64,000 bases of DNA from Owenweeksia sp965229445. Its GTDB lineage: Bacteria; Bacteroidota; Bacteroidia; Flavobacteriales; Schleiferiaceae. A model generated the notes under the pieces. The model was not told where the DNA came from. It did no database searches and saw only the letters and a program-made list of their open reading frames with translations. The stretch covers positions 3,348,001 to 3,412,000 of the forward strand of contig OZ245876.1 of assembly GCA_965229445.1 (NCBI GenBank), read 5' to 3'. Each line of letters starts with the position of its first letter. Position 1 is the stretch's first letter. Shown one piece after another: positions 33,953 to 42,744 of the stretch. The position numbers and the translations under genes are program-made.

Positions 33953-35395
33953 CTAATATAGCATGCAAACATTTTTTGCTTCGGTGAAAAAATTCAGGGC
34001 TTCATATCCTCCTTCACGGCCCACCCCGCTAGACTTTACCCCACCAAAGGGCGTCCGTAAATCCCGCACCAACCAACAATTAATCCATGCTATGCCGCAT
34101 TTTAACTCTTTAGCTACGCGATGTGCACGTTTCAGGTTGCTGGTCCATATCATGCCCGCTAAACCATACTCGGTAGAATTAGCCATCATCACAGCCTCTT
34201 GCTCTGACTTAAAAGGGGTTAAGGTAACTACTGGCCCAAATATTTCTTCCTGATTTGTTCGGCATTGGTAATCCAGCCCTTCTATTACTGTGGGTTGCAA
34301 GTAGTAGCCTCCCTTAAATTCTCCATCCAACTCTACTCGCTCTCCGCCCGCTAAAATCCTACCCCCTTCGGTTTTAGCCAATTCAATATACGACATCACC
34401 TTTTTAAGATGATCCTCGGACACCAAGGCACCAAATCTGGAGCCTTCCTCCATAGGCGGTCCAATGTGCAGACCTTTTACCCGCTGAACGAAGGCCTTCT
34501 TAAATTCTTCATAGATCGATTGCTCAATAAAAATCCGGCTGCCACAAAGACATATTTGTCCCTGGTTGGCAAAAGCTCCCCGAACCGATGTTTTAACAGC
34601 ATCCTCCAAATCACAATCGGCGAAAACGAGATTGGGGTTTTTACCACCCAATTCCAATGACAACTTCTTAAACATGGGTGCGGCAGTGCGGGCGAGATGC
34701 TCGCCGGTGGTAGTTCCGCCGGTAAAGGATATTGCCTTAATCTTAGGATGTTCAACAATCGCCTGACCGGCAGATGGTCCGGAGCCATGTACAATATTCA
34801 ATACTCCATCGGGCATACCGGCTTCCGTACAAATCTCGCTCAATAAAAAAGCAGTCATAGGAGTAACTTCAGAAGGCTTGGCTATCACACAGTTCCCGGC
34901 GGCTAAAGCCGGAGCAATCTTCCAGGTAAAGAGGTAGAGGGGTAAATTCCAGGGCGAAATACATCCTACAATACCAATTGGTTGTCGCAGTGTGTAGTTA
35001 AATCCACGCTCACCCATATCGTGGAAATGAGAATCTTCGTGAAGAATTGCCGTTGCAAAAAAGGCAAAGTTATCTCTGGCTCTGGGAATATCGACACTCT
35101 GTGCTAATTTCAATGGTTTCCCATTGTCAAGGCTTTCCGCCCTGGCCAAATCTGTAAGCTTGTCATCAATTAATTCCGATACCCGCAGCATGACCTTTGA
35201 ACGCTCTTTCGCAGACATACCACTCCATTCCGGAAATGCTTTTTCAGCCGCCTGTACGGCCAGTTCGATGTCGGCTTTAGTAGAATTTGGAATCTGAGAA
35301 TAAACCTCACCACGCGATGGATCTATATTTTCCAGCCATTGGTCACTCAAAGGTTCATGCCATTTTCCACCGATATAGTTGAGTATCTTCTTCAT
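33953..35395 (-). CDS. Aldehyde dehydrogenase, 2-aminomuconate-semialdehyde type
   Basis: 480 residues, NAD(P)-dependent. Key residues: Lys173 (IAKPSE), Glu248 (LELGGKNP) and catalytic Cys282 (GQICLC). The combination of YTLRQPIGIVGCISPWN, the GQICLC loop and INCWLVRDLRTPFGG is most like the ALDH8/2-aminomuconate-semialdehyde dehydrogenases of kynurenine breakdown. It is 3 bases after the SDR gene, in one operon with it. Hydroxymuconate-type substrates are an alternative. Confidence 0.85.
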   Translation of the reverse strand: MKKILNYIGGKWHEPLSDQWLENIDPSRGEVYSQIPNSTKADIELAVQAAEKAFPEWSGMSAKERSKVMLRVSELIDDKLTDLARAESLDNGKPLKLAQSVDIPRARDNFAFFATAILHEDSHFHDMGERGFNYTLRQPIGIVGCISPWNLPLYLFTWKIAPALAAGNCVIAKPSEVTPMTAFLLSEICTEAGMPDGVLNIVHGSGPSAGQAIVEHPKIKAISFTGGTTTGEHLARTAAPMFKKLSLELGGKNPNLVFADCDLEDAVKTSVRGAFANQGQICLCGSRIFIEQSIYEEFKKAFVQRVKGLHIGPPMEEGSRFGALVSEDHLKKVMSYIELAKTEGGRILAGGERVELDGEFKGGYYLQPTVIEGLDYQCRTNQEEIFGPVVTLTPFKSEQEAVMMANSTEYGLAGMIWTSNLKRAHRVAKELKCGIAWINCWLVRDLRTPFGGVKSSGVGREGGYEALNFFTEAKNVCMLY

Positions 35396-35398
35396 GTG

Positions 35399-36187
35399 TT
35401 ACAGGTTTGGGGTTCTTCCTCCGTCAACCGGCAGGTTCACGCCACTGATATAAGAAGCGGCCGGACTGGACAAGAAGGCTATGGCATTGGCTACCTCCTC
35501 AGGTTTAGCAAATCTACTTAGGGGTACCGCATTGGTCATCATCTTAGCTACTTCCACCTCACTTTTACCGGTTTTGCTAGCTTTATTGCTGATAATGGAG
35601 TGCAAGCGACCCGTTTCGGTAGCACCTGGCAAAACATTATTAACCGTAATAGAATACTGTCCTAATTCATTGGACAAAGTCTTGCTCCAATTAGCCACCG
35701 CCCCTCGTATCGTGTTACTGACTCCCAAATTGGGCAAAGGAGCTTTCACACTGGTGCTAATAACATTTATTATCCTCCCATAACCCGATTTCTGCATTCC
35801 TGGCAACACTAACTTTACTAATGTCTGATTACATAAAAGGTGTTGCCTGAAAGCTGTGACATACTCTTCTAGAGGTGCAGCATGAGCTGGTCCTGCCGGA
35901 GGACCACCGGTATTATTGATCAAAATGTTAATGTCGCGGCCCTTATTGAGAAATTCCGAGACAGTATTCCCCAAGCCATCGGGATCATTAAAGTCTGCCA
36001 CTAAGTAGTCATGATCCTGATCATCAGATGCGTTAAGATCTTTGAGTACTTGCCGAAGCTTAGCTGCATTTCTGGCCAGCAGAATTACCCGCGCTCCCAG
36101 CTGAGCCAACACCTTGGCGGTTGCTTTCCCAATCCCATCACTAGCACCACAAACCAAGGCTGTTTTTCCAGTTAAATTTAAATCCAT
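35399..36187 (-). CDS. SDR-family oxidoreductase with altered active site
   Basis: 262 residues with a Rossmann NAD(P) loop GASDGIGKA (14-22), NNTGG (91-95) and a C-terminal SGVNLPVDGG. Where classical SDRs have Tyr-x-x-x-Lys, this protein aligns as Ser157-x-x-x-Arg161 (LGVSNTIRGAV), so the usual catalytic pair is missing. It lies 9 bases after the ABC ATPase gene and 3 bases before the aldehyde dehydrogenase, suggesting a shared degradative pathway, but its reaction is uncertain. Confidence 0.85.
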   Translation of the reverse strand: MDLNLTGKTALVCGASDGIGKATAKVLAQLGARVILLARNAAKLRQVLKDLNASDDQDHDYLVADFNDPDGLGNTVSEFLNKGRDINILINNTGGPPAGPAHAAPLEEYVTAFRQHLLCNQTLVKLVLPGMQKSGYGRIINVISTSVKAPLPNLGVSNTIRGAVANWSKTLSNELGQYSITVNNVLPGATETGRLHSIISNKASKTGKSEVEVAKMMTNAVPLSRFAKPEEVANAIAFLSSPAASYISGVNLPVDGGRTPNL

Positions 36188-36196
36188 GTTAGCAAT

Positions 36197-36892
36197 TTAC
36201 GAAACTTGTGAAGCCAGCGTATCCGATTCCACCACGCCATCTCTTAGGCGAATTACTCTTTCAGCCTGCGCTGCAATATCTTCCTCATGCGTGACTAAAA
36301 TAACCGTATTTCCATCGGCATGAATATCCTTAATGAGTTTCATAATCTCCATAGAAGTTTTGGTATCCAGGTTACCGGTAGGTTCATCCGCCAAAATGAT
36401 TGATGGCTTGTTTATTAAAGCCCGGGCTACTGCTACACGCTGACGCTGACCGCCCGACAATTGATTAGGACGGTGATCCATACGATCAGCCAGGCCCACT
36501 TGCTCCAACACCAATTCTGCCCTTTTTTTCCTTTCTGTTGAACTGAATCCAGCGTATACCAGGGGCAGACTTACATTTTCGAGGGCAGTAGAACGTGGAA
36601 GGAGGTTAAAAGTTTGAAATATGAAACCAATTTCCTTGTTGCGTATATCTGCAAGATCATTATCCGAAAGTTCACTAACATCTCTTCCATTTAATAGATA
36701 CTTGCCTGAAGTAGGGGTGTCTAAGCAACCCAGCAGGTTCATTAAAGTTGATTTTCCACTTCCAGAAGGACCCATCAGAGCTACGTATTCATTCCGATCA
36801 ATATTGAGAGAAATATTCTTTAACACCTTGACCACCTGCTGACCCAGGAAGAAATTCCGTACGATATTCTCAAGCTGAATGAGACTTTCCAT
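36197..36892 (-). CDS. ABC transporter ATP-binding protein, LolD/MacB type
   Basis: 231 residues. Walker A GPSGSGKST, signature LSGGQRQRVAVARAL, Walker B IILADEPTGNLD. The sequence belongs to the LolD/MacB/FtsE-like group that drives type VII (mechanotransmission) exporters or lipoprotein release. No permease is adjacent: downstream are an SDR and an aldehyde dehydrogenase. The partner must therefore be elsewhere in the genome. Confidence 0.92.
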   Translation of the reverse strand: MESLIQLENIVRNFFLGQQVVKVLKNISLNIDRNEYVALMGPSGSGKSTLMNLLGCLDTPTSGKYLLNGRDVSELSDNDLADIRNKEIGFIFQTFNLLPRSTALENVSLPLVYAGFSSTERKKRAELVLEQVGLADRMDHRPNQLSGGQRQRVAVARALINKPSIILADEPTGNLDTKTSMEIMKLIKDIHADGNTVILVTHEEDIAAQAERVIRLRDGVVESDTLASQVS

Positions 36893-37064
36893 TTATTAAG
36901 ATTTGCATTCGCAAGGTATTATGCTCCTGTCAATACTCCTAATTGACCAGAACGATGGACGATTAAGCCCGAGATTTTCTATAAATTGAGTTGAAACTAT
37001 GAGCTTTAAAACTATTGAAAAACCATACTGGATCATAGATTTTTAGGCCACTTAGTCTATTGTA

Positions 37065-38936
37065 CTAATTGGTTTCATACTCGCTCAGTACCAGCCACCT
37101 CATCTCTTTACTTTCCAGATTCTTATTGTTGTGTTCAAGCTCAGTCGAAAGCTTCTCTATTTCCTCCACCTCCAGATTAGCATCTTCAAAAAGCCTTAGA
37201 ATCTCGTTCTTTCTTTGCTCAAGTTTACGAATTTCCAGTTCCAGCTGTTCCATTTCCAATCTCTCACCATAGGTCAACCTGGTTTTCTCCTGGGGAGACG
37301 AAGCTTGCTTCGGCTTTACCAGGCTTTTCTCTTTTCGCTTCACAAGATCTTCTTCAGCTTGAACTGTAATCTTATACTCGCTATAATTCCCTGGAAAATC
37401 ACGCACTTCTCCATTTCCCTGAAACACAAAAAGGTGGTCTGTCAATTTATCCATGAAGTATCGGTCGTGCGTTACAATAACTAAACAGCCTTCGAACTCC
37501 AATAAAAAGTCTTCCAGCACATTGAGGCTTACAATATCAAGATCGTTGGTAGGTTCATCGAGAATAAGAAAGTTGGGGTTATCCATAAGAATAGTTAATA
37601 GAAACAACCTTCTTTTTTCACCACCACTTAGTTTTGAAACGTATGTATATTGCTGATCGCCGTCAAATAAGAATCGCTCCAACATTTGCGAGGCTGTGAT
37701 ATCCCCACCTTTTCTGCCAACAGGAATAACTTCTGCTATCTCCTTTACGACATCAATAACACGTTTGTCTTCCGCTAGCTTCATTCCCGACTGCGTATAA
37801 TAGCCGAATCGCACCGTCTCGCCGGTAACTATCTTGCCTCCGTCGGGATCAATATTTCCTGTGAGCAAGCGTAAGAAAGTGGTCTTACCCACTCCATTCG
37901 GACCTATAATCCCAATTCTTTCCCTACGCTTAAACGTGTACTCAAAGCCATTCAGAATAGCTTTGCTACCATAGGCCTTTCTCAATTTATGTAGCTCCAG
38001 GATCTTACTGCCTAACCTGGTCATTTTTATGTCGAGGTTGAGCTGTTTCTCACCCAGGTTGCGTGAAGCTTCAGACTTTATTTTATCAAATGCATCTATT
38101 CTAGCCTTTGACTTCGTGCCACGAGCCTTTGGTTGCCTTCTGATCCATTCCAACTCTTTACGCATCAGGTTTCGGGCTTTTCCAACATTCGTGGCCTCTA
38201 CCTCCTGTCTTTCGGCTTTTCTCTCCAAAAACTTCGAATAGTTACCTGGATGTTGATACAACTGGCCATCTTCCATTTCCAAAATACTGTCACAAACCCT
38301 CTCCATAAAATATCGGTCGTGTGTAACCATAAATATCGTTAAGGAAGTTTGTTTTAAATACTGTTCCAGCCACTCAATCATGGCTACATCCAAGTGGTTG
38401 GTGGGTTCATCCAGAATCAATAAATCAGGCTTGGAAATCAAAGTCTTAGCCAGGGCAACACGCTTCTGTTGACCACCACTTAGCGAGGACACCATTTCGG
38501 TGGTATCGTGCAGACCCAGTACTCCTAAAACTTGTTTAACCTGTGCCTCGATGTCCCAGGCTGCATGCTGTTCCATGGCATCAAGCGCCTTCTGAAATTG
38601 ATCTGCTTTTTCAGGGTTTTGGAGAGCATGTTGGTAATTACGAAGAGCATCTGTTGCGGCATTCTGCACGGTTAGTACATTGTCCAGAATTGACTTGGTG
38701 CTGTCTAATTCAGGCTCTTGGGGCAAAAAGCCCACGCTCAGACCTTTGCGGTAAGTTACACGACCTGTATCTGAAGCGTCTCGTCCGGCTAGAATGTTTA
38801 GCAGGGTGGTTTTACCAGTACCATTCCGAGCAATTAGAGCCATTTTCTGACCTTCAGAGAGACCAAAGTTTAAACCGGTGAACAGTACGCGTTCACCAAA
38901 TGACTTGCCAATATTTTCTACTGAAAGGTAATTCAT
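37065..38936 (-). CDS. ABC-F family ATPase (Uup-like)
   Basis: About 623 residues with two fused ATPase domains and no membrane part. Walker A motifs are ARNGTGKT and GPNGVGKT; signatures are LSGGQQKRVALAK and LSGGEKRRLFLL; Walker B motifs are LLILDEPTNHLD and FLILDEPTNDLD. A coiled coil of about 80 residues ends the protein, as in Uup-type ABC-F proteins acting on ribosomes or DNA-repair intermediates. The ATG at 38934-38936 begins MNYLSVENIGKSFG, the family start; the frame is open to 38957. Confidence 0.92.
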   Translation of the reverse strand: MNYLSVENIGKSFGERVLFTGLNFGLSEGQKMALIARNGTGKTTLLNILAGRDASDTGRVTYRKGLSVGFLPQEPELDSTKSILDNVLTVQNAATDALRNYQHALQNPEKADQFQKALDAMEQHAAWDIEAQVKQVLGVLGLHDTTEMVSSLSGGQQKRVALAKTLISKPDLLILDEPTNHLDVAMIEWLEQYLKQTSLTIFMVTHDRYFMERVCDSILEMEDGQLYQHPGNYSKFLERKAERQEVEATNVGKARNLMRKELEWIRRQPKARGTKSKARIDAFDKIKSEASRNLGEKQLNLDIKMTRLGSKILELHKLRKAYGSKAILNGFEYTFKRRERIGIIGPNGVGKTTFLRLLTGNIDPDGGKIVTGETVRFGYYTQSGMKLAEDKRVIDVVKEIAEVIPVGRKGGDITASQMLERFLFDGDQQYTYVSKLSGGEKRRLFLLTILMDNPNFLILDEPTNDLDIVSLNVLEDFLLEFEGCLVIVTHDRYFMDKLTDHLFVFQGNGEVRDFPGNYSEYKITVQAEEDLVKRKEKSLVKPKQASSPQEKTRLTYGERLEMEQLELEIRKLEQRKNEILRLFEDANLEVEEIEKLSTELEHNNKNLESKEMRWLVLSEYETN

Positions 38937-38945
38937 GTGTGGTGA

Positions 38946-38953
38946 CAAAGCTA
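38946..38953 (-). promoter_or_regulatory. -7 promoter box of the ABC-F gene
   Basis: CAAAGCTA on the plus strand is TAGCTTTG on the minus strand. It ends 9 bases before the start codon, so the leader is only a few bases long. Confidence 0.45.
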
Positions 38954-39082
38954 GCAATGATTACGAGAGTAATGAGGGCAGATAATAAGGCTTTGAAGCT
39001 TTATTAAGATCGGTACAAGTTGACTGCTTATCAATTCCAGATTGGAGTATATTGGATTCTTACCTATATTAACGTTAGGGGA

Positions 39083-39096
39083 GGGGGGTTCCCCCC
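39083..39096. repeat. G6-TT-C6 inverted repeat
   Basis: GGGGGG (39083-39088), TT, CCCCCC (39091-39096), flanked by partly complementary GGGGAGG and CCTACCCC. It lies between the divergent ABC-F and aminotransferase genes. There is no T-run, so it is not a normal terminator. Confidence 0.6.
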
Positions 39097-39210
39097 AGAA
39101 ATAGTTTTCACGCCTACCCCAACCCATATCCAATAAAGCAATTTTAGAATATCTGCGCTTCTCTATCGTACTATCAAAAACAGAAGCTATCTTCGAATCA
39201 AACTCCACCT

Positions 39211-40356
39211 ATGTCCCTCATTAAATCCAAGCTTCCCCATACCGGCACCACGATTTTTACGGTTATGTCGGCCCTGGCTTCCGAACATCAAGCGCTAAAC
39301 CTCAGTCAGGGATTTCCCGATTTTCCTACAGATCCGGAATTGATTGCGCTGGTACATCAATTTATGAGAGAAGGATATAATCAATATTCTCCGCTCAATG
39401 GTGTTCCAAGTCTTCGCCATATATTAAGTGACATTGTTTTTGAAGAACATGGTCACCGTTATGATCCGGAGGATGAAATAACCATAACTCACGGAGCAAC
39501 CCAAGCCATAGCATCGGCCTTAACTTGCGCAATTCGGGAAGGTGATGAAGTGATCATTTTTACCCCTGCTTATGATTGCTATGCACCCATGGTTGAGCTT
39601 AACGGGGGGGTGCCGATTTTTATTCAACTGCCTCACCCCGATTACAAAATAGATTGGGATTCTGTTAAAAACCGGATCAACCATCGAACTCGAATGATCA
39701 TTATTAATACTCCTCACAATCCCACCTCCATGGTATGGAGTGAGCATGATTTGCACATGCTTGAGGAGATTACCACAGATAGCAACATACTAATTCTAGC
39801 CGATGAAGTTTATGAACATATAGTATTCACTCCCGGTCAGCACCATTCGGTGGCAAAGAGCTCATCGCTCGCAGAAAGGAGTTTTAAGATTGGTTCTCTG
39901 GGCAAAGTTCTTCACGTAACCGGCTGGAAAATAGGTTATTGCATGGCTCCAGCAGCCTTATCGCATGAATTTCGCAAAGTACATCAGTACCACATATTCA
40001 GTGCTAACACGCCCATGCAGATGGCCATGGGAGAATACTTAAAAGACGCCAAAAACAGGGATATTTCCTCCATGCTCGAACAAAAGCGAAATTTCTTTAG
40101 AGAGGCGATTAAAGACAGTGGTTTTAAAGCTCTGCCTTCGGAAGGCTCCTATTTTCAGCTTCTGGAATACTCAGGAATAAGTAAGATGCCGGATACGGAA
40201 TTTGCGAAAGAGCTCACAATCAAACACAAGGTAGCGTCTATTCCTATTAGCGTGTTTTATCACATTCCTACGGATCACAAGGTGCTGCGGTTTTGCTTTG
40301 CTAAGAATAACGACACCCTTAAAAAAGCGGGTGAAATATTGAGTCGAATCAATTGA
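39211..40356 (+). CDS. PLP-dependent aminotransferase, methionine/kynurenine type
   Basis: 381 residues of fold type I, class I/II aminotransferase. The PLP Schiff-base lysine is Lys232 (GSLGKVLHVTGWK). Other landmarks are Asn170-Pro171 (TPHNPTSM), DEVYEHI (198-204) and the C-terminal RFCFAK with the substrate-carboxylate Arg. The N-terminal LNLSQGFPDFP block is shared by YbdL-type methionine aminotransferases and kynurenine aminotransferases. Either substrate is possible. It overlaps the convergent 40349 gene by 8 bases. Confidence 0.87.
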   Translation: MSLIKSKLPHTGTTIFTVMSALASEHQALNLSQGFPDFPTDPELIALVHQFMREGYNQYSPLNGVPSLRHILSDIVFEEHGHRYDPEDEITITHGATQAIASALTCAIREGDEVIIFTPAYDCYAPMVELNGGVPIFIQLPHPDYKIDWDSVKNRINHRTRMIIINTPHNPTSMVWSEHDLHMLEEITTDSNILILADEVYEHIVFTPGQHHSVAKSSSLAERSFKIGSLGKVLHVTGWKIGYCMAPAALSHEFRKVHQYHIFSANTPMQMAMGEYLKDAKNRDISSMLEQKRNFFREAIKDSGFKALPSEGSYFQLLEYSGISKMPDTEFAKELTIKHKVASIPISVFYHIPTDHKVLRFCFAKNNDTLKKAGEILSRIN

Positions 40357-41848
40357 GCTTAACCTGTAGCTTAAGGTTAACTCCTACTGAATATGGAATT
40401 ACCTGAAAGGGGTAATCCTCAGAATAAATCGTATTAGTGAAGTACATCATGGTTGGCTCCAAACCAAAATTCAGCTTGTCTGAAATATAGTAGCAGAGCC
40501 CTACCTTCATATGAAGTGAAGCAATGCTGTTATTATACTTTCTTTCCGCAATGTCTATAACCCCTAAACTTTGATAATCTATAGCCTGACCTCTGGCTCC
40601 AAGAAAATACATAAAGCTTCCGCCTGCTTCAATATTAAGCCTGATATGATCGGTAGCCCAGGGTTGATGCGATATACTCAATGGGAAATTCAAATAATGA
40701 TAAACGTTGTTTCCGGAGAAGCTTATTTGTTCTGGTTCATCTAGGAGAGAATAACTTTCGATCCGGTTGGTTATCGGATTGATATTAGCCTCTCGATAAT
40801 TGTAGAAATTGTACTCCGCATTAGCTTTATAGTTGATATACTCGAGCCCACCATTGAGATAAGTAATTCGACCAATTCTTCTACTTACCACAAATCCAAC
40901 ATTGAGACTGAACCCACCTTTCTCCGCTTCTTGGGTAGCATCAATAAAATCCCGATGAATTAGATTAAGCTTCTCCTTGTCCACCTTAAATTTCCTAAAA
41001 GTAAAGTTCGGATAGACCGATACGGAATAACTCCAGGGATTCTCAGCCTGCATAGGGCTGACATATGGACCTCGTTTTTGAAAAGTCAAGGGCATTAAAG
41101 GGTCTCGTAAGGTTAAGTCAGAGTTTCGATTATCTGAAGCTTTGATAAATTCTTGAAAATCATCATGATCCAAAGAATTTATGGTCACAGGTAGCTGTTC
41201 TGGGAATGATTGGTTCAGTGTACTAAAATCATTTTCCCCAGCAAGCAGGAGCGCTTCCGTTGAATTAGCATCATTCGACGGTTTAAGTGTACCTGTTATA
41301 TATTTAGGCGTTCTAAATGTCAGCTGCGGTTCTGCCGGGACAATGGAAGCAAGAAGTGATTCCGTAATCGCTCTGGCCTCTAAATGCAGCTTTTCACTTG
41401 GCTGCGTATCAGAGGTATGGTGCAATGGCCGAGCTTCATCTTTAGGATCAACCAGCAATGTCGATTGAGAAGCAGGCTCATTATTTGGCTGAATACTAAG
41501 CTTAGAAGATGGTAATTGATTGGACCCTTCAATACTCTCAACAGGTCTGTTTCTCATGCGCAAAGCATGTAAGACCGGAGCCCGGGATCTTAGCTTATAC
41601 AATATAGACGACTGGTTAGAAGCTGATTCTTGAGCATTAGAGGGGTTTAGCAAACCATTTCCTCCTGCTATACCTAAGGTAATCAGTATTAAGGCTACGC
41701 CAATTAATGCACCCACCTTCATGCGATAAAACAGAATTGCTCGGTCGAGCTTGGCTTCAAATTGAGACCAATCATTCTGGTACCCAGCATCGAGGCCATC
41801 AAGCTTTTCCTTGAGGAATTCTTCAATATTTCGTTTATCCCCTTTCAC
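40349..41848 (-). CDS. Sigma-factor partner: single-pass membrane protein with beta-barrel-like C-terminus
   Basis: 499 residues. A short cytoplasmic N-terminus (about 1-42, RNIEEFLKEKLDG ... QFEAKLDRAI) and one membrane helix (about 43-64) match ECF anti-sigma factors. A polar low-complexity linker (65-240) follows. The last roughly 220 residues alternate strands ending in aromatic residues, like outer-membrane beta-barrel (PorT/OmpA-like) proteins. Its start overlaps the sigma-factor stop by 4 bases, supporting a functional pair. The barrel call is by eye. Confidence 0.72.
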   Translation of the reverse strand: MKGDKRNIEEFLKEKLDGLDAGYQNDWSQFEAKLDRAILFYRMKVGALIGVALILITLGIAGGNGLLNPSNAQESASNQSSILYKLRSRAPVLHALRMRNRPVESIEGSNQLPSSKLSIQPNNEPASQSTLLVDPKDEARPLHHTSDTQPSEKLHLEARAITESLLASIVPAEPQLTFRTPKYITGTLKPSNDANSTEALLLAGENDFSTLNQSFPEQLPVTINSLDHDDFQEFIKASDNRNSDLTLRDPLMPLTFQKRGPYVSPMQAENPWSYSVSVYPNFTFRKFKVDKEKLNLIHRDFIDATQEAEKGGFSLNVGFVVSRRIGRITYLNGGLEYINYKANAEYNFYNYREANINPITNRIESYSLLDEPEQISFSGNNVYHYLNFPLSISHQPWATDHIRLNIEAGGSFMYFLGARGQAIDYQSLGVIDIAERKYNNSIASLHMKVGLCYYISDKLNFGLEPTMMYFTNTIYSEDYPFQVIPYSVGVNLKLQVKLN

Positions 41849-42465
41849 TGATATTTTTCCTTGAGCATTTTTGCCAACAAGCGTTTAGCTTTTGCCAATT
41901 GACTTTTTGAGGTTCCTTCGGATATCCCAAGTTGTCCTGCTATTTCTTTATGTGTAAATCCATCCAATACATACAGAGATAATACCGTACGATACCCTAA
42001 GGGTAAATCATCTAGTGTATCAAAGACATTTCGAGCGCTGATAGGTTGCTTGCTTTCTAGCTCAAAATCAAAACTTTGGCTATCCTTTAAGTTGGCATCC
42101 TCAATCTTAACTTTTATGCCTTTCCTTATCTCTTTCTTTATAGCGGAAATGCTATTGTTAATCATAATCCTGGTAATCCAGGTCTCCAAAGCCGCTTCTC
42201 CTCTGAACTTGGAGATATTCATAAAAACCTTGATAAAACCATCGTGCATGAAATCTCTGGCTTGTTCGGTATCTCTAGCGTATCGCCTGCAGACATTGAG
42301 CATTTTTGGAGCAAATAACTCGTAGATTCTTTTTTGTGCAACCCGTTTTCCCGCCTTGCAGGCTGCTAATAATTCATGCTCAGAATTTGCCAACAACACT
42401 TCTTTGGGAGGAAGCATTGGTGCTAAATCTTCAAGGCGTATGATATGTTCGGGTTTTGAACTCAA
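41845..42465 (-). CDS. ECF-type RNA polymerase sigma factor
   Basis: 206 residues. The region-2 core is near residues 45-110 (AKRYARDTEQARDFMHDGFIKV by position, with the DxxQ/E.. helix). Region 4 is near 150-200 (YRTVLSLYVLDGFTHKEIA, then ISEGTSKSQLAKAKRLL). The start is taken as TTG at 42463-42465, because an in-frame stop lies five codons upstream and GTAAGGA sits about 9 bases before it. It is co-translated with its membrane partner (4-base overlap), so release of the partner probably controls it. Confidence 0.92.
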   Translation of the reverse strand: MSSKPEHIIRLEDLAPMLPPKEVLLANSEHELLAACKAGKRVAQKRIYELFAPKMLNVCRRYARDTEQARDFMHDGFIKVFMNISKFRGEAALETWITRIMINNSISAIKKEIRKGIKVKIEDANLKDSQSFDFELESKQPISARNVFDTLDDLPLGYRTVLSLYVLDGFTHKEIAGQLGISEGTSKSQLAKAKRLLAKMLKEKYQ

Positions 42466-42744
42466 GCGGTTATTCCTTACTTACATAGACGTCACAATAA
42501 ATAATAGTTGCCTGACTCCAAAATACTAATTATCAGGCAACAAAAATTTAACCGATTATTTAAAGCTAATCAAAGAGGATTAATCGAAATACCAATCCTC
42601 ACCAATTCAGGAGCCTATTGCTTCAGGCTGCCATCAGAACGATCGCTTTTGAAGCCGCTTTGGAACAAGAATTTTGACTCCAACAAAGTGTTTGGCGCCG
42701 GCAATTTACCAGAACCAATCCCTGACAAATGAAAGTATAGTGGA
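42466..42744. other. Interval between secA and sigma factor gene
   Basis: 279 bases. A 74-codon frame on the plus strand (42508-42732) and a roughly 38-codon frame on the minus strand occupy it, but neither has a recognisable domain or good start signals. I see nothing firm here. Confidence 0.3.

Noticed and set aside
33953..36892. Possible horizontally acquired catabolic island
   Set aside because: Base composition and codon use look like the surroundings, there are no mobile genes and flanking genes are ordinary.
38820..38860. First Walker A of the ABC-F protein reads ARNGTGKT, not GxNGxGKT
   Set aside because: The first Gly to Ala/Arg-type change is common in this subfamily; the essential GK-T residues are intact.
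38951..39208. 85-codon minus-strand frame upstream of the ABC-F gene
   Set aside because: Overlaps the start of that gene and contains the G6/C6 repeat; sequence does not look like a protein family.
42508..42732. 74-codon plus-strand frame between secA and the sigma gene
   Set aside because: TTG start, no promoter box, no recognised domain, and a similar-quality frame exists on the other strand.
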